A DNA stretch of 64,000 nucleotides, taken from NCBI RefSeq assembly GCF_013344685.1, contig NZ_CP050137.1, positions 4,333,001 through 4,397,000 of the forward strand. Direction: 5' to 3'. This DNA is from Sphingomonas sp. CL5.1. Lineage in GTDB: Bacteria; Pseudomonadota; Alphaproteobacteria; Sphingomonadales; Sphingomonadaceae. The notes beneath the pieces are model-generated. The model did not search any database. It saw only the letters and a list, made by a program, of their open reading frames with translations, and was not told the DNA's origin. Shown one piece after another: positions 26,230 through 39,267 of this stretch; the stretch's first letter is position 1; every line of letters begins with the position of its first letter. The translations under genes and the position numbers were made by a program.

Positions 26230-28227
26230 TCAGGCCCTCGCCGCCAGCGCCTTCAGGCGCGCGGTTTCCGTTGCGGCCACCTCGGCGGCCGGGATGTCGT
26301 AATCGCGGTTGTAGTTGAAGCTGTGGAAGATCGCGGTGCCGATCACCCCCAGCATGCCGCCCGCGACCATCCACCAGATGTGCCAGATCAAGCCGAATCC
26401 GGCGACCGCCGACAGCCCGGCGAGGATGATCCCGGCGGCGGTGTTGCGCGGCATGTGGATATCGATCCACCCCGCCGCCGGCACCTCGCAGCCGCGCTTC
26501 TTCATATCGGCCCAGGCGTCGAGATCGTGGATCACCGGGGTGAAGGCGAAATTATAGTCGGGCGGCGGCGAAGAGGTGGACCATTCCAGCGTGCGGCCGT
26601 TCCACGGATCGCCCGTCACGTCCCTTAGCGCCTCGCGGTTCCTGATGCTAACGACGATCTGGATCAGGAAGGCGAGGATACCCACCGCGATGATCGCAGA
26701 GCCGATCCCGGCGATGACGAACCAGATCTGCAGGGAAGGATCGTCGAAGGTGCGCAGCCGGCGCGTCACGCCCATCAGCCCGACGACATAGATCGGGGCG
26801 AACGCCACCCAGAAGCCGATCACCCAGCTCCAGAAGCTCACCAGCCCCCATTTGCGGTCGAGCTTGAAGCCGAACGCCTTGGGCCACCAGTAATTGATCC
26901 CCGCGAACATGCCGAACACCACGCCGCCGATGATGACGTTGTGGAAGTGCGCGACGAGGAACAGCGAGTTGTGCAGCACGAAGTCGGCCGGCGGGATCGC
27001 CAGCATCACCCCGGTCATGCCGCCGATCACGAAGGTCAGCATGAAGGCGACCGCCCACATCATCGGCAGCTCGTAGCGGATGCGGCCGCGATACATGGTG
27101 AACAGCCAGTTGAAGATCTTCGCGCCCGTCGGGATCGAGATGATCATCGTCGTGATGCCGAAGAAGCTGTTGACCGTCGCGCCCGATCCCATCGTGAAGA
27201 AATGGTGCAGCCACACGAGATAGGACAGGATGCAGATGACGATCAGGGCATAGACCATCGACGTATAGCCGAACAGGCGCTTGCCCGAGAAGGTGGAGAC
27301 CACCTCGCTATAGACGCCGAACGCCGGCATCACGAGGATATAGACCTCCGGGTGGCCCCAGATCCAGATCAGGTTCACGTACATCATCGGGTTGCCGCCG
27401 AAGGTGTTCGTGAAGAAATGCGTGTCGAGATAGCGGTCCAGCCCGAGCAGCGCGAGCACCGCGGTCAGCACCGGGAAGGCCGCGACGATCAGCACGTTGG
27501 TGACCAGCGTCGCCCAGCAGAACACCGGCATCTTCATCATCGTCATGCCCGGCGCGCGCAGCTTGACGATCGTGGTAATGAGGTTGATCGCCGACAATGT
27601 CGTGCCGACGCCCGCGATCTGGAGCGACCATATGTAGTAATCGACGCCCACGTCCGGGGAGAAATCCAGCCCCGACAAAGGCGCCATCGCCAGCCAGCCG
27701 GTGCGCGCGAACTCGCCGACGAACAGGCTCGCCATCACCAGCATCGCGCCGGCGGCGGTCATCCAGAAGCTGAAATTGTTGAGGAACGGGAAGGACACGT
27801 CGCGCGCGCCGATCTGGAGCGGCATGATATAGTTCATCAGCCCCGTCACCAGCGGCATCGCGACGAAGAAGATCATGATGACGCCATGCGCGGTGAAGAT
27901 CTGGTCGTAATGCTCGGCGGGCAGGTAGCCCTGGCTGCCGTTGAACGCGATCGATTGCTGGATGCGCATCATCACCGCGTCGGAAAAGCCGCGCAGCAGC
28001 ATGACGATGCCCAGCACCATGTACATGATGCCGATGCGCTTGTGGTCGACGGTGGTGAACCACTCGCGCCACAGATAGCCCCACAATTTGAAATAGCTGA
28101 TCGCGCCGACCACCGCGATGCCGCCCAGCGCCACGGCCGCGAAGGTCGCGACGAGGATCGGCTCGTGATAGGGAATGGCGTCCAGCGTCAGCCGGCCGAA
28201 GATGAATTTGGTCAAGGCGTCGGACAT
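26230..28227 (-). CDS. cyoB: Cytochrome o ubiquinol oxidase subunit I
   Basis: 665-residue heme-copper oxidase large subunit that reduces oxygen and pumps protons. The low-spin heme His is in [15 protein letters not shown]; the copper-B and cross-linked Tyr motif is WGHPEVYI; the high-spin heme region is [10 protein letters not shown]. An extended C-terminal part after residue 560 matches the CyoB type with extra helices. The frame is open upstream, but the true start [15 protein letters not shown] lies four bases after the cyoA stop. Confidence 0.97.
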   Translation of the reverse strand: MSDALTKFIFGRLTLDAIPYHEPILVATFAAVALGGIAVVGAISYFKLWGYLWREWFTTVDHKRIGIMYMVLGIVMLLRGFSDAVMMRIQQSIAFNGSQGYLPAEHYDQIFTAHGVIMIFFVAMPLVTGLMNYIMPLQIGARDVSFPFLNNFSFWMTAAGAMLVMASLFVGEFARTGWLAMAPLSGLDFSPDVGVDYYIWSLQIAGVGTTLSAINLITTIVKLRAPGMTMMKMPVFCWATLVTNVLIVAAFPVLTAVLALLGLDRYLDTHFFTNTFGGNPMMYVNLIWIWGHPEVYILVMPAFGVYSEVVSTFSGKRLFGYTSMVYALIVICILSYLVWLHHFFTMGSGATVNSFFGITTMIISIPTGAKIFNWLFTMYRGRIRYELPMMWAVAFMLTFVIGGMTGVMLAIPPADFVLHNSLFLVAHFHNVIIGGVVFGMFAGINYWWPKAFGFKLDRKWGLVSFWSWVIGFWVAFAPIYVVGLMGVTRRLRTFDDPSLQIWFVIAGIGSAIIAVGILAFLIQIVVSIRNREALRDVTGDPWNGRTLEWSTSSPPPDYNFAFTPVIHDLDAWADMKKRGCEVPAAGWIDIHMPRNTAAGIILAGLSAVAGFGLIWHIWWMVAGGMLGVIGTAIFHSFNYNRDYDIPAAEVAATETARLKALAARA

Positions 28228-28231
28228 TGCC

Positions 28232-29260
28232 TCAGGCCCCCGTCGCCGGCGCGTGGGCGTCGTGCGATTGTGATGGTGATTGATACGACGGCGCGGCGTC
28301 GGTCGGGGGCATCGGGGCCGAGGGCATCGGCGCGGCGACATGGCCGTGCATCGATTCGCTCATGCACGGCGTCCCCGGCTTGACGCACAGGTTCACCGCG
28401 CGATCGAACAGCCCGCGCTCGACCGCCGGGAAATAGGTGACCGGCACGCGCTCGCTCGGCTGCTCCAGCTTGAGATAGTTCGCCGCGTCGAGCCGCGCGC
28501 CGCCGCTCGCCCTCACCTTGCCGACCCAGCGGCCGAACGCCGCGTCGTCCACCGCATGGGTGCGGAAGCTCATGCCGGAGAAGCCCGCGCCGCTGTAGTT
28601 GGCGGACATGCCGGCATAGTCGCCCGGCTTGTTGAGCACGGCATGGAGCTTCGTCTCCATCCCCGCCATCGTGTAGATCATGCCCGCCATCGCCGGCACG
28701 TAGAAGGTGTTCATCACCCCCGACGAGGTCATGCGGAAGCGCACCTGCCGATCCACCGGCACGACCAGTTCGTTGACCGTCGCCACGCCCTGCTCCGGAT
28801 AGATGAACAGCCATTTCCAGTCGAGCGAGACGACCTGCACTTCCAGCGGCTTCTGGTCCGCCGGCACCGGCTTGCCCGGCGCGATCCGCCCGAGCGGGCG
28901 ATAGGGATCGAGCGTGTGCGTCGAAACCCAGGTCAGCGCGCCGAGCGCGATGATGATGAGCAGGGGGCACGACCAGATGACCAGTTCCAGCGCGGTCGAA
29001 TGGTCCCAGTCCGGGCTGTATTCCGCCTCGCGCTCGCGATTCGACGCGCGATAGCGCCATGCGAACACCACCGTCAGGATCATCACCGGCACGATGATGA
29101 GCAGCATCAGCCACACCGACCACAGGACGAGATCGGCCTCCTGCCGCGCGACGTCGCCGGACGGGTCCATGACGACCATGCCGCAACCGCCCAGCGCCGC
29201 GAGCAGCGGCGCGGCGAGCAGCGCACGGGGCCACTTCCAGTTTCGAGCATTCATGTGCAT
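28232..29260 (-). CDS. cyoA: Cytochrome o ubiquinol oxidase subunit II
   Basis: 342-residue subunit II. A lipoprotein signal ends LAALGGC (Cys26), then two membrane helices ([20 protein letters not shown] and [19 protein letters not shown]) precede a periplasmic cupredoxin domain. The CuA ligand cysteines are missing, as expected for a quinol oxidase rather than a cytochrome c oxidase. The long His/Pro/Ala-rich tail is unusual but not decisive. GGGAG lies five bases before the ATG. First gene of the seven-gene operon. Confidence 0.95.
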   Translation of the reverse strand: MHMNARNWKWPRALLAAPLLAALGGCGMVVMDPSGDVARQEADLVLWSVWLMLLIIVPVMILTVVFAWRYRASNREREAEYSPDWDHSTALELVIWSCPLLIIIALGALTWVSTHTLDPYRPLGRIAPGKPVPADQKPLEVQVVSLDWKWLFIYPEQGVATVNELVVPVDRQVRFRMTSSGVMNTFYVPAMAGMIYTMAGMETKLHAVLNKPGDYAGMSANYSGAGFSGMSFRTHAVDDAAFGRWVGKVRASGGARLDAANYLKLEQPSERVPVTYFPAVERGLFDRAVNLCVKPGTPCMSESMHGHVAAPMPSAPMPPTDAAPSYQSPSQSHDAHAPATGA

Positions 29261-29297
29261 GATAGCTCCCGGCTAGATCGGATTGTGCAACTGCGAA

Positions 29298-29316
29298 ATA
29301 GGACAATTTGTCCTAT
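29298..29316. promoter_or_regulatory. 19-bp perfect palindrome between cyoA and the MFS gene
   Basis: ATAGGACAA-T-TTGTCCTAT, nine-base arms around one central base. It lies 38 bases before the cyoA ATG and 59 before the MFS start. Placement and symmetry suggest an operator for a dimeric regulator; I cannot assign it to a known factor. Confidence 0.6.
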
Positions 29317-29375
29317 CCCCGCCCCCGGACGGCGAGCCTAAGGGAGCGTGATTTTCTTTCGAGAGTTTATGCCAG

Positions 29376-30698
29376 ATGGCCGAAGCGATTGCCAATTCCG
29401 CCAGCCTTGAGCGCGACGCCCGCGCGCTCCACGCCGGAGACCCGGTTCGCCCCGGCGAGATAGCGATCGGCGTCATCATCGGCCGCACCTCCGAATTCTT
29501 CGACTTCTTCGTCTATGCGATCGCCTCGGTGCTGGTGTTCCCGCAGGTGATCTTCCCGTTCGTCGATCGCATCACCGGCACCCTCTATTCGTTCGCGCTG
29601 TTCCCGCTCGCCTTCCTCGCGCGGCCGATCGGCACGCAGATCTTCATGGCGATCGACCGCCGCCACGGGCGCGGAACGAAGCTCACCATCGCCTTGTTCC
29701 TGCTCGGCACCTCCACCGTGTCGGTCGGCTTCCTGCCGAGCTACGCCTCGGTCGGCATCGCCTCGGCGCTGATCCTCGCGGCGCTGCGCGTCGGACAGGG
29801 CATCGCGCTGGGCGGGGCATGGGACGGCCTCGCCTCGCTGCTCGCGCTCAACGCCCCGGCGAACCGGCGCGGCTGGTACGCGATGGTGCCGCAGCTCGGC
29901 GCGCCGCTCGGCCTGATCGTGGCGAGCGGGCTGTTCGCCTTCTTCGTCGGCACGCTCGGCGTCGATGATTTCATGTCTTGGGGCTGGCGCTATCCGTTCT
30001 TCGTCGCCTTCGCGATCAACGTGGTGGCGCTGTTCGCCCGGCTGCGCATCGTGGTGACGCCGCAATATACCGAGCTGTTCAAGGCGCGCGAGCTGACCCC
30101 CTCGCGCGTCACCGCGACGGTGAAGGCGCAATGGCGCAACATCGTCATCGGCGCCTTCGCCCCGCTGGCGAGCTTCGCCCTGTTCCACATGGTCACGGTG
30201 TTCCCACTGTCGTGGGTGGCGCTGTTCACGCAGGAGAGCATAACCCGCTTCCTGTTCATCGAGATGATCGGGGCGGCGTTCGGCGTGGCGGCGATCGTCG
30301 CCTCCGGGATGCTGGCCGACCGGATCGGGCGGCGCGCGGTGCTGGGCTATACGGCGGCGGCGATCGCGGCGTTCTCCGGCTTCGCGCCGCAATTGCTCGA
30401 CGCGGGCGGCGCGGGCGAGGCGACCTATATGGTGCTGGGCTTCATCCTGCTCGGCCTGTCGTTCGGCCAGTCCTCCGGCGCGGTGACCAACAATTTCCCG
30501 AAGCGCGCGCGCTACACCGGGGCGGCGCTGACCTCCGACCTCGCCTGGCTGTTCGGCGCGGGCTTCGCCCCGTTCGCGGCGCTGATCCTCGCCGACAAGT
30601 TCGGGCTGATCGCGGCGGGCGGCTATCTGCTGTCCGGGGCGATCGGCACTTTGGTCGCCTTGGCACTCAACTCCGAGCTGGCGCGCCGGCTGGATTGA
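29376..30698 (+). CDS. MFS transporter, metabolite:H+ symporter type
   Basis: 440-residue major-facilitator protein with twelve predicted helices. It resembles the MHS subgroup: GRTSEFFDFFVYAIASVLVFP near the N-terminus, FPLAFLARPIGTQIFMAIDRRHGRG as the A-like loop, and WGWRYPFFVAFAINVVALF in helix six. The substrate is probably a small organic acid or similar, but no residue settles it. It is divergent from cyoA with a shared palindrome between; the 191 bases after it hold the acnA promoter region and no gene. Confidence 0.88.
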   Translation: MAEAIANSASLERDARALHAGDPVRPGEIAIGVIIGRTSEFFDFFVYAIASVLVFPQVIFPFVDRITGTLYSFALFPLAFLARPIGTQIFMAIDRRHGRGTKLTIALFLLGTSTVSVGFLPSYASVGIASALILAALRVGQGIALGGAWDGLASLLALNAPANRRGWYAMVPQLGAPLGLIVASGLFAFFVGTLGVDDFMSWGWRYPFFVAFAINVVALFARLRIVVTPQYTELFKARELTPSRVTATVKAQWRNIVIGAFAPLASFALFHMVTVFPLSWVALFTQESITRFLFIEMIGAAFGVAAIVASGMLADRIGRRAVLGYTAAAIAAFSGFAPQLLDAGGAGEATYMVLGFILLGLSFGQSSGAVTNNFPKRARYTGAALTSDLAWLFGAGFAPFAALILADKFGLIAAGGYLLSGAIGTLVALALNSELARRLD

Positions 30699-30889
30699 GG
30701 GGCCGCGATCGGGCGCGATAACCCGCCTCGCGCCCCTTCCCCCCCGCCGCACCCGCTGCTATCGGCCACCCGGAACACGTCGCTCATCCGCCCGACCGGG
30801 CGCGCTCGCGCGGCGGCCCGGCACCTGTCGCGGCCGCCGCCTCCCCGCCGCGCCCGGCAAGGCCCGAACATCAAGGGGAAAGGACCCGC

Positions 30890-33577
<2,688 letters not shown>

Positions 33578-33594
33578 TCGGTCGGGCTGACGCG

Positions 33595-33631
33595 AAAAAG
33601 GGCGGTCCGTCTCGCGACGGGCCGCCCTTTT
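33595..33631. terminator. Bidirectional terminator between acnA and the amino-acid permease
   Basis: GGGCGGTCCGTC pairs with GACGGGCCGCCC around a four-base loop, with AAAAA on the left and TTTT on the right, so it can stop both convergent transcripts. Confidence 0.85.
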
Positions 33632-33658
33632 CGTATCCACGCTCCCGAAGGAGCGGGT

Positions 33659-35065
33659 TTATGCGTCGCTCATCGCCGCCCCCGCGTTCGCGCGGGCGCG
33701 GCCGTAGACGAAGTAGAGCACCAGCCCCAGCGCGTTCCACATCAGGAAATATTCCTGCGTCCGGTGCGGCAGGCTGAAGAACAGATAGATGCAGCCGAGC
33801 ACGCCGATCGTGCCCACCACGGGCCACAAAGGCGTGCGGAAGGTGCGCGGCGCATCCGGCGCGCGGACGCGCATCACCATCATCGACACGCACACCGCGA
33901 CGAACGCCGCCAGCGTCCCCGCATTGGCGAGCGCCGCGATGGCGTCCAATGGCATCAGCCCGGCGATGATCGCCACCAGCACCGCCGTCAGCGCGGTGAT
34001 GCGCACGGGTGCGCCGCGCCGCGACACCTTCGCCAAAGCCTCTGGCAGCAGCCCGTCGCGCGCCATCACGAAGAAGATGCGGCTCTGCCCGAACAGGAAG
34101 CCGAGCAGCACCGTCGGCAGCGCCACCACCGCGCTCACCGCGAGGAAGGTCGCGAAGCCGCTCCGCCCGATCTCGCGCAGGATCAGCGCCAGCGGCTCGG
34201 GGCTGTCGGCGAAGCGGGTGAAGGAAAGCGCGCCGACCGCCGCCACCGCGACGAGCATGTAGATCGCGATGCACGCCACCATCGACCCGACGATGCCGAT
34301 CGCGAGGTCGCGCCCCGGATTGCGCGTCTCCTCCGCCGCCGTGGAGATGGCGTCGAAGCCGTAGAAGGCGAAGAAGATGATCGCCGCCGCCGCCATCACG
34401 CCGCGCTCCACCCCGTCCGGGCTGGCGTGCTTGGCGAAGCCGAACGGCATGAACGGCTCCAGGTTGGCGCCGTTGAAATGCGGCAGCGCGATGCCGACGA
34501 ACACCGCCAGCGCGATCATCTTCACCACCACGAGGATCGCGTTGAGCGTGGCGCTCTCCCGCGTGCCGAACATCAGCATCCCCGCCACCACCGCGATGAT
34601 GAACACCGCCGGCAGGTTGACGACCCCGCCGAGCGCCGGCCCGTTGGCCAGCTCCACCGGAAAGCCGTAAGGCGTCAGCAGCGGCGTGGCATAGCCGGAC
34701 CAGCCGACCGCGACGGTCGAGACGACGAGCGAATATTCTAGGATCAGCGACCAGCCGATCACCCAGGCGATGATCTCGCCCAGCACGGCATAGCTGTAGG
34801 TATAGGCGCTGCCCGAGGCCGGAATCATCGTCGCCATCTCGGCATAGGCGAGCGCGGCGCAGGCGCAGATAGCCCCGGCGATGACGAAGGACAGGATCAC
34901 CGCCGGCCCGGCGCGATCCGCGCCGACGCCGATCAGCGTCAGGATGCCGGTGCCGACGATCGCGCCGACGCCCAGCGCGACGAGATGCGGCCACGACAAG
35001 GTGCGCGCCAGCGCGCGCTCCGGTGGCTGCTCCACGATGATCTTGCGGCGTAACAGGCTGCCCAT
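33659..35065 (-). CDS. APC-family amino acid permease
   Basis: 468-residue transporter of the amino acid-polyamine-organocation superfamily, cationic amino-acid-transporter type, with 12 or more helices. The first helix has the conserved GVGAIVGTGILTLIGVGAD, and IIFFAFYGFDAISTAAEETRNPGRDLAIGI is the CAT/YfnA-type signature. Substrate is an amino acid, exact one unknown. Stand-alone gene convergent with acnA. Confidence 0.9.
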   Translation of the reverse strand: MGSLLRRKIIVEQPPERALARTLSWPHLVALGVGAIVGTGILTLIGVGADRAGPAVILSFVIAGAICACAALAYAEMATMIPASGSAYTYSYAVLGEIIAWVIGWSLILEYSLVVSTVAVGWSGYATPLLTPYGFPVELANGPALGGVVNLPAVFIIAVVAGMLMFGTRESATLNAILVVVKMIALAVFVGIALPHFNGANLEPFMPFGFAKHASPDGVERGVMAAAAIIFFAFYGFDAISTAAEETRNPGRDLAIGIVGSMVACIAIYMLVAVAAVGALSFTRFADSPEPLALILREIGRSGFATFLAVSAVVALPTVLLGFLFGQSRIFFVMARDGLLPEALAKVSRRGAPVRITALTAVLVAIIAGLMPLDAIAALANAGTLAAFVAVCVSMMVMRVRAPDAPRTFRTPLWPVVGTIGVLGCIYLFFSLPHRTQEYFLMWNALGLVLYFVYGRARANAGAAMSDA

Positions 35066-35208
35066 TCACTCCCCCTCGATGGCATTCCTCGATGCGGGGG
35101 CGTAACAGATGGAATGAACATAGGAAATGCGCTGTGCGGCGATTGGCGCGCGCGACCATGGCGGCGCGGGAGTTGCCAGCCCCGCGACCGGCGCTTACCG
35201 CCTTCACG

Positions 35209-36051
35209 ATGCAGCCGCTAGACGAACAGCAATCCACCGCGCGCGCCTGGTTCGAGCAATTGCGCGACCTGATCTGCGCCGAGTTCGAGGCGATCGAGCG
35301 CGAGGCGGGATCGGACGCGCGCTTCGACTATATCGCCTGGGACCGTGCCGATCCCTCCGGCGCGCCCGGCGGCGGCGGGGTGCGCGGGGTGATGAAGGGG
35401 CGCGTGTTCGAGAAGGTCGGCGTCAACGTCTCCACCGTCGGCGGCGCGTTCGAAGGCGAGTTCGGCAAGACGATCCACGGCGCGGGCGACGACCCGCGCT
35501 TCTTCGCCACCGGGATCAGCCTCGTCGCGCACATGGCCAACCCGCACGTCCCGGCGGTGCATATGAACACACGCTTCCTCGTCACCACGAAGCGCTGGTT
35601 CGGCGGCGGGGCGGACCTCAACCCGCCGCTGCCGATCGCGGAGGATACCGCCGATTTCCACGCCGCGCTGAAGGCCGCCTGCGACGCGCACGACGCCGGC
35701 CATTATCCGCGCTTCAGGCAATGGGCGGACGATTATTTCTACATCCCGCACCGCAAGGTGCATCGCGGCGTCGGCGGCATCTTCTACGATCATCTGGAGG
35801 GCGATTTCGCGACGAATTTCGCCTTCACGCGGGATGTCGGCAGCGCCTTCCTCGAGATATTCCCGCGCATCGTGCGGCGACGGATGCACCTGCCCTTCAC
35901 CGGCGCGGAGCTGGCGGTGCAGCGCGAATGGCGCGGGCGCTACGCCGAGTTCAACCTCGTCTATGATCGCGGCACGTTGTTCGGGCTGAAAACCGGCGGC
36001 AATATCGACGCGATCCTGATGAGCCTGCCCCCGGTCGCCACCTGGGACTGA
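35209..36051 (+). CDS. hemF: Coproporphyrinogen III oxidase, aerobic
   Basis: 280-residue oxygen-dependent enzyme that decarboxylates coproporphyrinogen III in heme synthesis. Family blocks are [55 protein letters not shown] and [21 protein letters not shown]-like near the end. The frame stays open upstream, but the ATG before [14 protein letters not shown] gives the normal length. The GNAT gene begins seven bases after the stop. Confidence 0.95.
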   Translation: [280 protein letters not shown]

Positions 36052-36058
36052 GCCGGCG

Positions 36059-36652
36059 ATGGCCCTCACCCCCGTGCCGGGCGACCAGCTCGCGACGATC
36101 GTGACGTCGCTGGAGATGACTCGCCGTCCGCCGCTGCGCCCCGCGCCGGATGCGCCGCTGCGGCTGGTGCATTGGCCCGCGCCGGACCTCGACAAATATC
36201 GCGCGCTGTTCCGCCGCGTCGGCGGGCCGTGGCTATGGTATTCGCGGCTGGCGATGGACGATGCGCGGCTGGCGGAGATCGTCCATGCCCCCGCCGTCTC
36301 CGTTTTCGCCGCCGTCGATCGCGCGGGGATCGAGGTCGGGATGCTGGAGCTGGACCATGCCCGTCCGGCGACGTGCGAGATCTGCTATTTCGGGCTGGTG
36401 CCGGAGCTTGCCGGAAAAGGCCATGGCCGCTGGCTGATGAGCGAGGCGCTGACGCGGGCGTGGCGCGCCGAGGTGCGGCGCGTGACGGTCAACACCTGCA
36501 CGCTCGATCACCCTTCCGCGCTCAATTTCTATCGCGCGCAGGGCTTCGTCGCGGTTAAGCGGACGATCGAGACCTTTCCCGATCCGCGCCTGCTCGGCCT
36601 GCTGCCGGCGGACGCGGCGCCTCAGGTCCCCTTGCTCGCCAGCCGCCGATAG
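36059..36652 (+). CDS. GNAT-family N-acetyltransferase
   Basis: 197-residue acetyl-CoA-dependent acyltransferase. The acetyl-CoA loop is ELAGKGHGRWLMSEAL (near residue 120), preceded by the strand EICYFGLV and followed by VNTCTLDHPSALNFYRAQGF. Substrate unknown. Seven bases after hemF, so probably cotranscribed. Its last 31 bases overlap the convergent membrane-protein gene. Confidence 0.85.
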   Translation: MALTPVPGDQLATIVTSLEMTRRPPLRPAPDAPLRLVHWPAPDLDKYRALFRRVGGPWLWYSRLAMDDARLAEIVHAPAVSVFAAVDRAGIEVGMLELDHARPATCEICYFGLVPELAGKGHGRWLMSEALTRAWRAEVRRVTVNTCTLDHPSALNFYRAQGFVAVKRTIETFPDPRLLGLLPADAAPQVPLLASRR

Positions 36653-37368
36653 ACGGCGATCCCGATCGCCAGCACGCCGAGGTGATAGGCGGTGGCCGCC
36701 GCCGCCATCCCCGCGTCGATCAGCGCGAGCACGATCGGGTTGCGATGCTCCGGCGAGCGCAGCACGTCGTCCGCCCCGATCAGCGGCGCGAGCACCAGAT
36801 ATTGCGCGACGAACAGGGTGACGATCGCGGCGAGCACGCCCCACCATTCGCGCCGCGTCAGCAGCCAGCTCCGCCCCAGCGCGCGCGACGCGCTGATCGG
36901 CGCCTCCACCACCAGCGCGGGGACGGTCGCGACCAGCCGCGCCTGGACGTACAGACCCGGCAGCACGAACAGCCACAATCCCAGCCCGACCGGGATCGAC
37001 ACCAGCAGGTCGGCGAGCAGGAACCGCCCGAAGCGCCGCGCGGCGGTGGCCAGCGCGGTCTTCACGTCGGGCCGCGCCGGGTGGATCAGCAGGATGACGA
37101 GCGCCGCGAGGCCGTAGATGCCGATCAGGTCGGCCAGCAGATACCAGCCGGCATTGGCCTGCCCCCAGGCGGTCAACCGCTCCAGCCACGCCTGCATCGC
37201 CGCCTGGTCGCCCGGCGTCTGCGGCAGCGCGGGGGGCGGGGCGACGAGCAACTGCACCGCGAAGGCGGGCAGGAAGACGAACGGCGCCGCGAGGCGCACC
37301 ACCAGATCGCCCTCGCGGCGCAGGATCGTCCACGCGTCGCCGAGGACGCGGCCAAGGGAAAGCATCAT
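36622..37368 (-). CDS. Polytopic membrane protein, function unknown (1)
   Basis: 248 residues with about six hydrophobic segments, starting MMLSLGRVLGDAWTILRREG. SRALGRSWLLTRREWWGVLAA resembles regions of glycerophosphodiester-phosphodiesterase-type membrane domains, but no catalytic motif is visible. Its ATG overlaps the stop of the preceding membrane gene (ATGA), so the two are a coupled pair. Convergent overlap with the GNAT gene. Confidence 0.7.
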   Translation of the reverse strand: MMLSLGRVLGDAWTILRREGDLVVRLAAPFVFLPAFAVQLLVAPPPALPQTPGDQAAMQAWLERLTAWGQANAGWYLLADLIGIYGLAALVILLIHPARPDVKTALATAARRFGRFLLADLLVSIPVGLGLWLFVLPGLYVQARLVATVPALVVEAPISASRALGRSWLLTRREWWGVLAAIVTLFVAQYLVLAPLIGADDVLRSPEHRNPIVLALIDAGMAAAATAYHLGVLAIGIAVYRRLASKGT

Positions 37369-38180
37369 GCGTTGTCGAGGCGTTCGCGCGCGGCGATGTA
37401 GAATTGCGCGCTGAAGGCCGCCTGCAGGACGCTGAGGCCGGCGGTGACGATGCCCGTGACGATCGCGAGCACCAGCACGCTCCACATCCGCCCCTCGTCG
37501 CCGAACGCGATCTGCGTCGCGCTGCCCAGCACCCAGGTCACGGCGGTCAGCAGCACGATCGCGACCAGCGCGTAGAGCAGGATCAGCCCGATCAGCTTCA
37601 TCGTGCTCCCATGCGTCAGGGCGAAGGCGCGGGCGAAGGCGCCAAGGCCACGCCGCTCGTTCGTCACCACCGCGAACAGCGGCAGGAGCCGCGCGCTGAG
37701 CCACAGCATGAACGCGCACAGCGCCAGCAGCACCGGAACGGCCGCCGCCGCGCGCGAGGGATCGAACGAGGGCGAGGCCCCCTGCTCCAGCCGCGCCATA
37801 TCGACGCTCCCCGCCATCAGCCATGCGAGCGGCGCGATCACCACCACGAAGGTCGCGACGACCACCACCAGCAGCACCGCGATGCCCGCCGGCAGGCGAC
37901 GCCGCCCGATCGCGATCGCCTCATGCCGGTCGACCGCCGGATCGCTGGCCATCGCGGTCATCGCCAGCGTGCCCCATATCGCCAATACCGCCACCGCCAG
38001 CCCGACCAGCCCGGCGAGTAGGCGCATGCCGCCGGAAGCGCTGCCCATCGCCATCAGGCGCATGATCGCCTGCAACACGGAAGGCGCGAACAGGAACAGC
38101 CCGGCGAGCCACGCCAGCATCCCGAGCCGGCCGGCGATCACCTCGGTCGTCCGATCCCATACCGTGCCGATCCGTACCAT
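37365..38180 (-). CDS. Polytopic membrane protein, function unknown (2)
   Basis: 271 residues with about six hydrophobic segments; helices such as IAVLLVVVVATFVVVIAPLA and LIGLILLYALVAIVLLTAVT are clear. AFARAFALTHGSTMKLIGLI is laid out like AISASRALGRSWLLTRREWW of the next gene, suggesting that the two are distant paralogues. AGGAG lies five bases before the ATG. Divergent from lipB. Confidence 0.7.
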   Translation of the reverse strand: MVRIGTVWDRTTEVIAGRLGMLAWLAGLFLFAPSVLQAIMRLMAMGSASGGMRLLAGLVGLAVAVLAIWGTLAMTAMASDPAVDRHEAIAIGRRRLPAGIAVLLVVVVATFVVVIAPLAWLMAGSVDMARLEQGASPSFDPSRAAAAVPVLLALCAFMLWLSARLLPLFAVVTNERRGLGAFARAFALTHGSTMKLIGLILLYALVAIVLLTAVTWVLGSATQIAFGDEGRMWSVLVLAIVTGIVTAGLSVLQAAFSAQFYIAARERLDNA

Positions 38181-38261
38181 AAGAACTCCTGTCTGCGGCG
38201 AGACACGTAGCGCATCGTCCCCACGCTTGCCAATCGAGCGTGTCGACCGCATCTGGCGGGC

Positions 38262-38927
38262 GTGGACCAGTCAGCCGATATCGAATGGCGCGTGTCGCCG
38301 GGCCTTACCGATTATGCCGCCGCGCTCGCCGGAATGGAGGCGCGCGCCGCCGCGATCGCCGCGGGGGAAGCGGGCGAGCTGATCTGGCTCGTCGAGCATC
38401 CCCCGGTCTACACCGCCGGCACCAGCGCCGACCCGGCCGAGTTGATCGATCCGCGCTTCCCGGTGGTGAGCGCGGGGCGGGGCGGGCGCTACACCTATCA
38501 CGGGCCGGGGCAGCGCGTGGGCTATCTGATGCTGGACCTGACGCGGCGCGGGCGCGACGTGCGGCATTTCGTCCATTCGCTCGAAGGCTGGGTGATCGCG
38601 GCGCTGGCGCGGCTCGGGATCGAGGGTTTCCGCGCGCCGGGGCGGATCGGCATCTGGACGATCGACCGCGCCGGGCGCGAGGCGAAGATCGGCGCGATCG
38701 GCGTGCGCGTGCGGCGCTGGGTGACGTTCCACGGCTTTTCGGTGAACCTCTCGCCCGACCTCGCGCACTTCGGCGGGATCGTGCCGTGCGGCATCGCCGA
38801 CTATCCGGTGACCAGCGCCGAAGCGCTTGGCGCGCCGCAGGATCTTGCAACCTTCGACGCCGCTCTGGCGTTGACCCGCGACGACTTCATCAATGCCCTC
38901 TCCGGCGCTCGCGAAAACGAGACTTGA
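38262..38927 (+). CDS. lipB: Octanoyl-[acyl-carrier-protein]-protein transferase
   Basis: 221-residue enzyme moving octanoyl groups from ACP to lipoyl domains. The acyl-intermediate Cys is in [14 protein letters not shown] and the paired Lys in [32 protein letters not shown] is the family signature. Start is GTG. It is divergent from the membrane-protein pair with about 80 bases between. Confidence 0.94.
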   Translation: MDQSADIEWRVSPGLTDYAAALAGMEARAAAIAAGEAGELIWLVEHPPVYTAGTSADPAELIDPRFPVVSAGRGGRYTYHGPGQRVGYLMLDLTRRGRDVRHFVHSLEGWVIAALARLGIEGFRAPGRIGIWTIDRAGREAKIGAIGVRVRRWVTFHGFSVNLSPDLAHFGGIVPCGIADYPVTSAEALGAPQDLATFDAALALTRDDFINALSGARENET

Positions 38928-39015
38928 GGGGAGGGCCGGATGCGACTAATGTCCACCCCGATTTGGGGATTAATGGCTACGCGCCCGTCCAAATCCACTG
39001 TCTAGGGAGCTTTCA

Positions 39016-39267
39016 ATGCGTGCTATTTCCAAGATCCTGACCGGTACGGCCATTGCGGCGGCGGCTCTCGCCGTTTCGGCTTGCGGCTCGAAGACCGAGA
39101 CCACCACCGAGAACACCACCATCACCGACATGAACGCCACCGAGGGCATGGACACCACCACCGACAACATGACGGCGGTCGACAGCTCGATGAACGCTGG
39201 CGCGATGGCGAACGACACGGGCGCTGCCGACGCGAACGCGATGGCGCCGGCTGGCAACGCCCAGTAA
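39016..39267 (+). CDS. Small Thr/Asn/Met-rich lipoprotein
   Basis: 83 residues: a lipoprotein signal (ILTGTAIAAAALAVSAC), then a disordered Thr/Asn/Asp/Ala/Met-rich mature part of about 60 residues without aromatic residues. AGGGAG precedes the ATG and a terminator follows. Function unknown. Confidence 0.75.
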   Translation: MRAISKILTGTAIAAAALAVSACGSKTETTTENTTITDMNATEGMDTTTDNMTAVDSSMNAGAMANDTGAADANAMAPAGNAQ

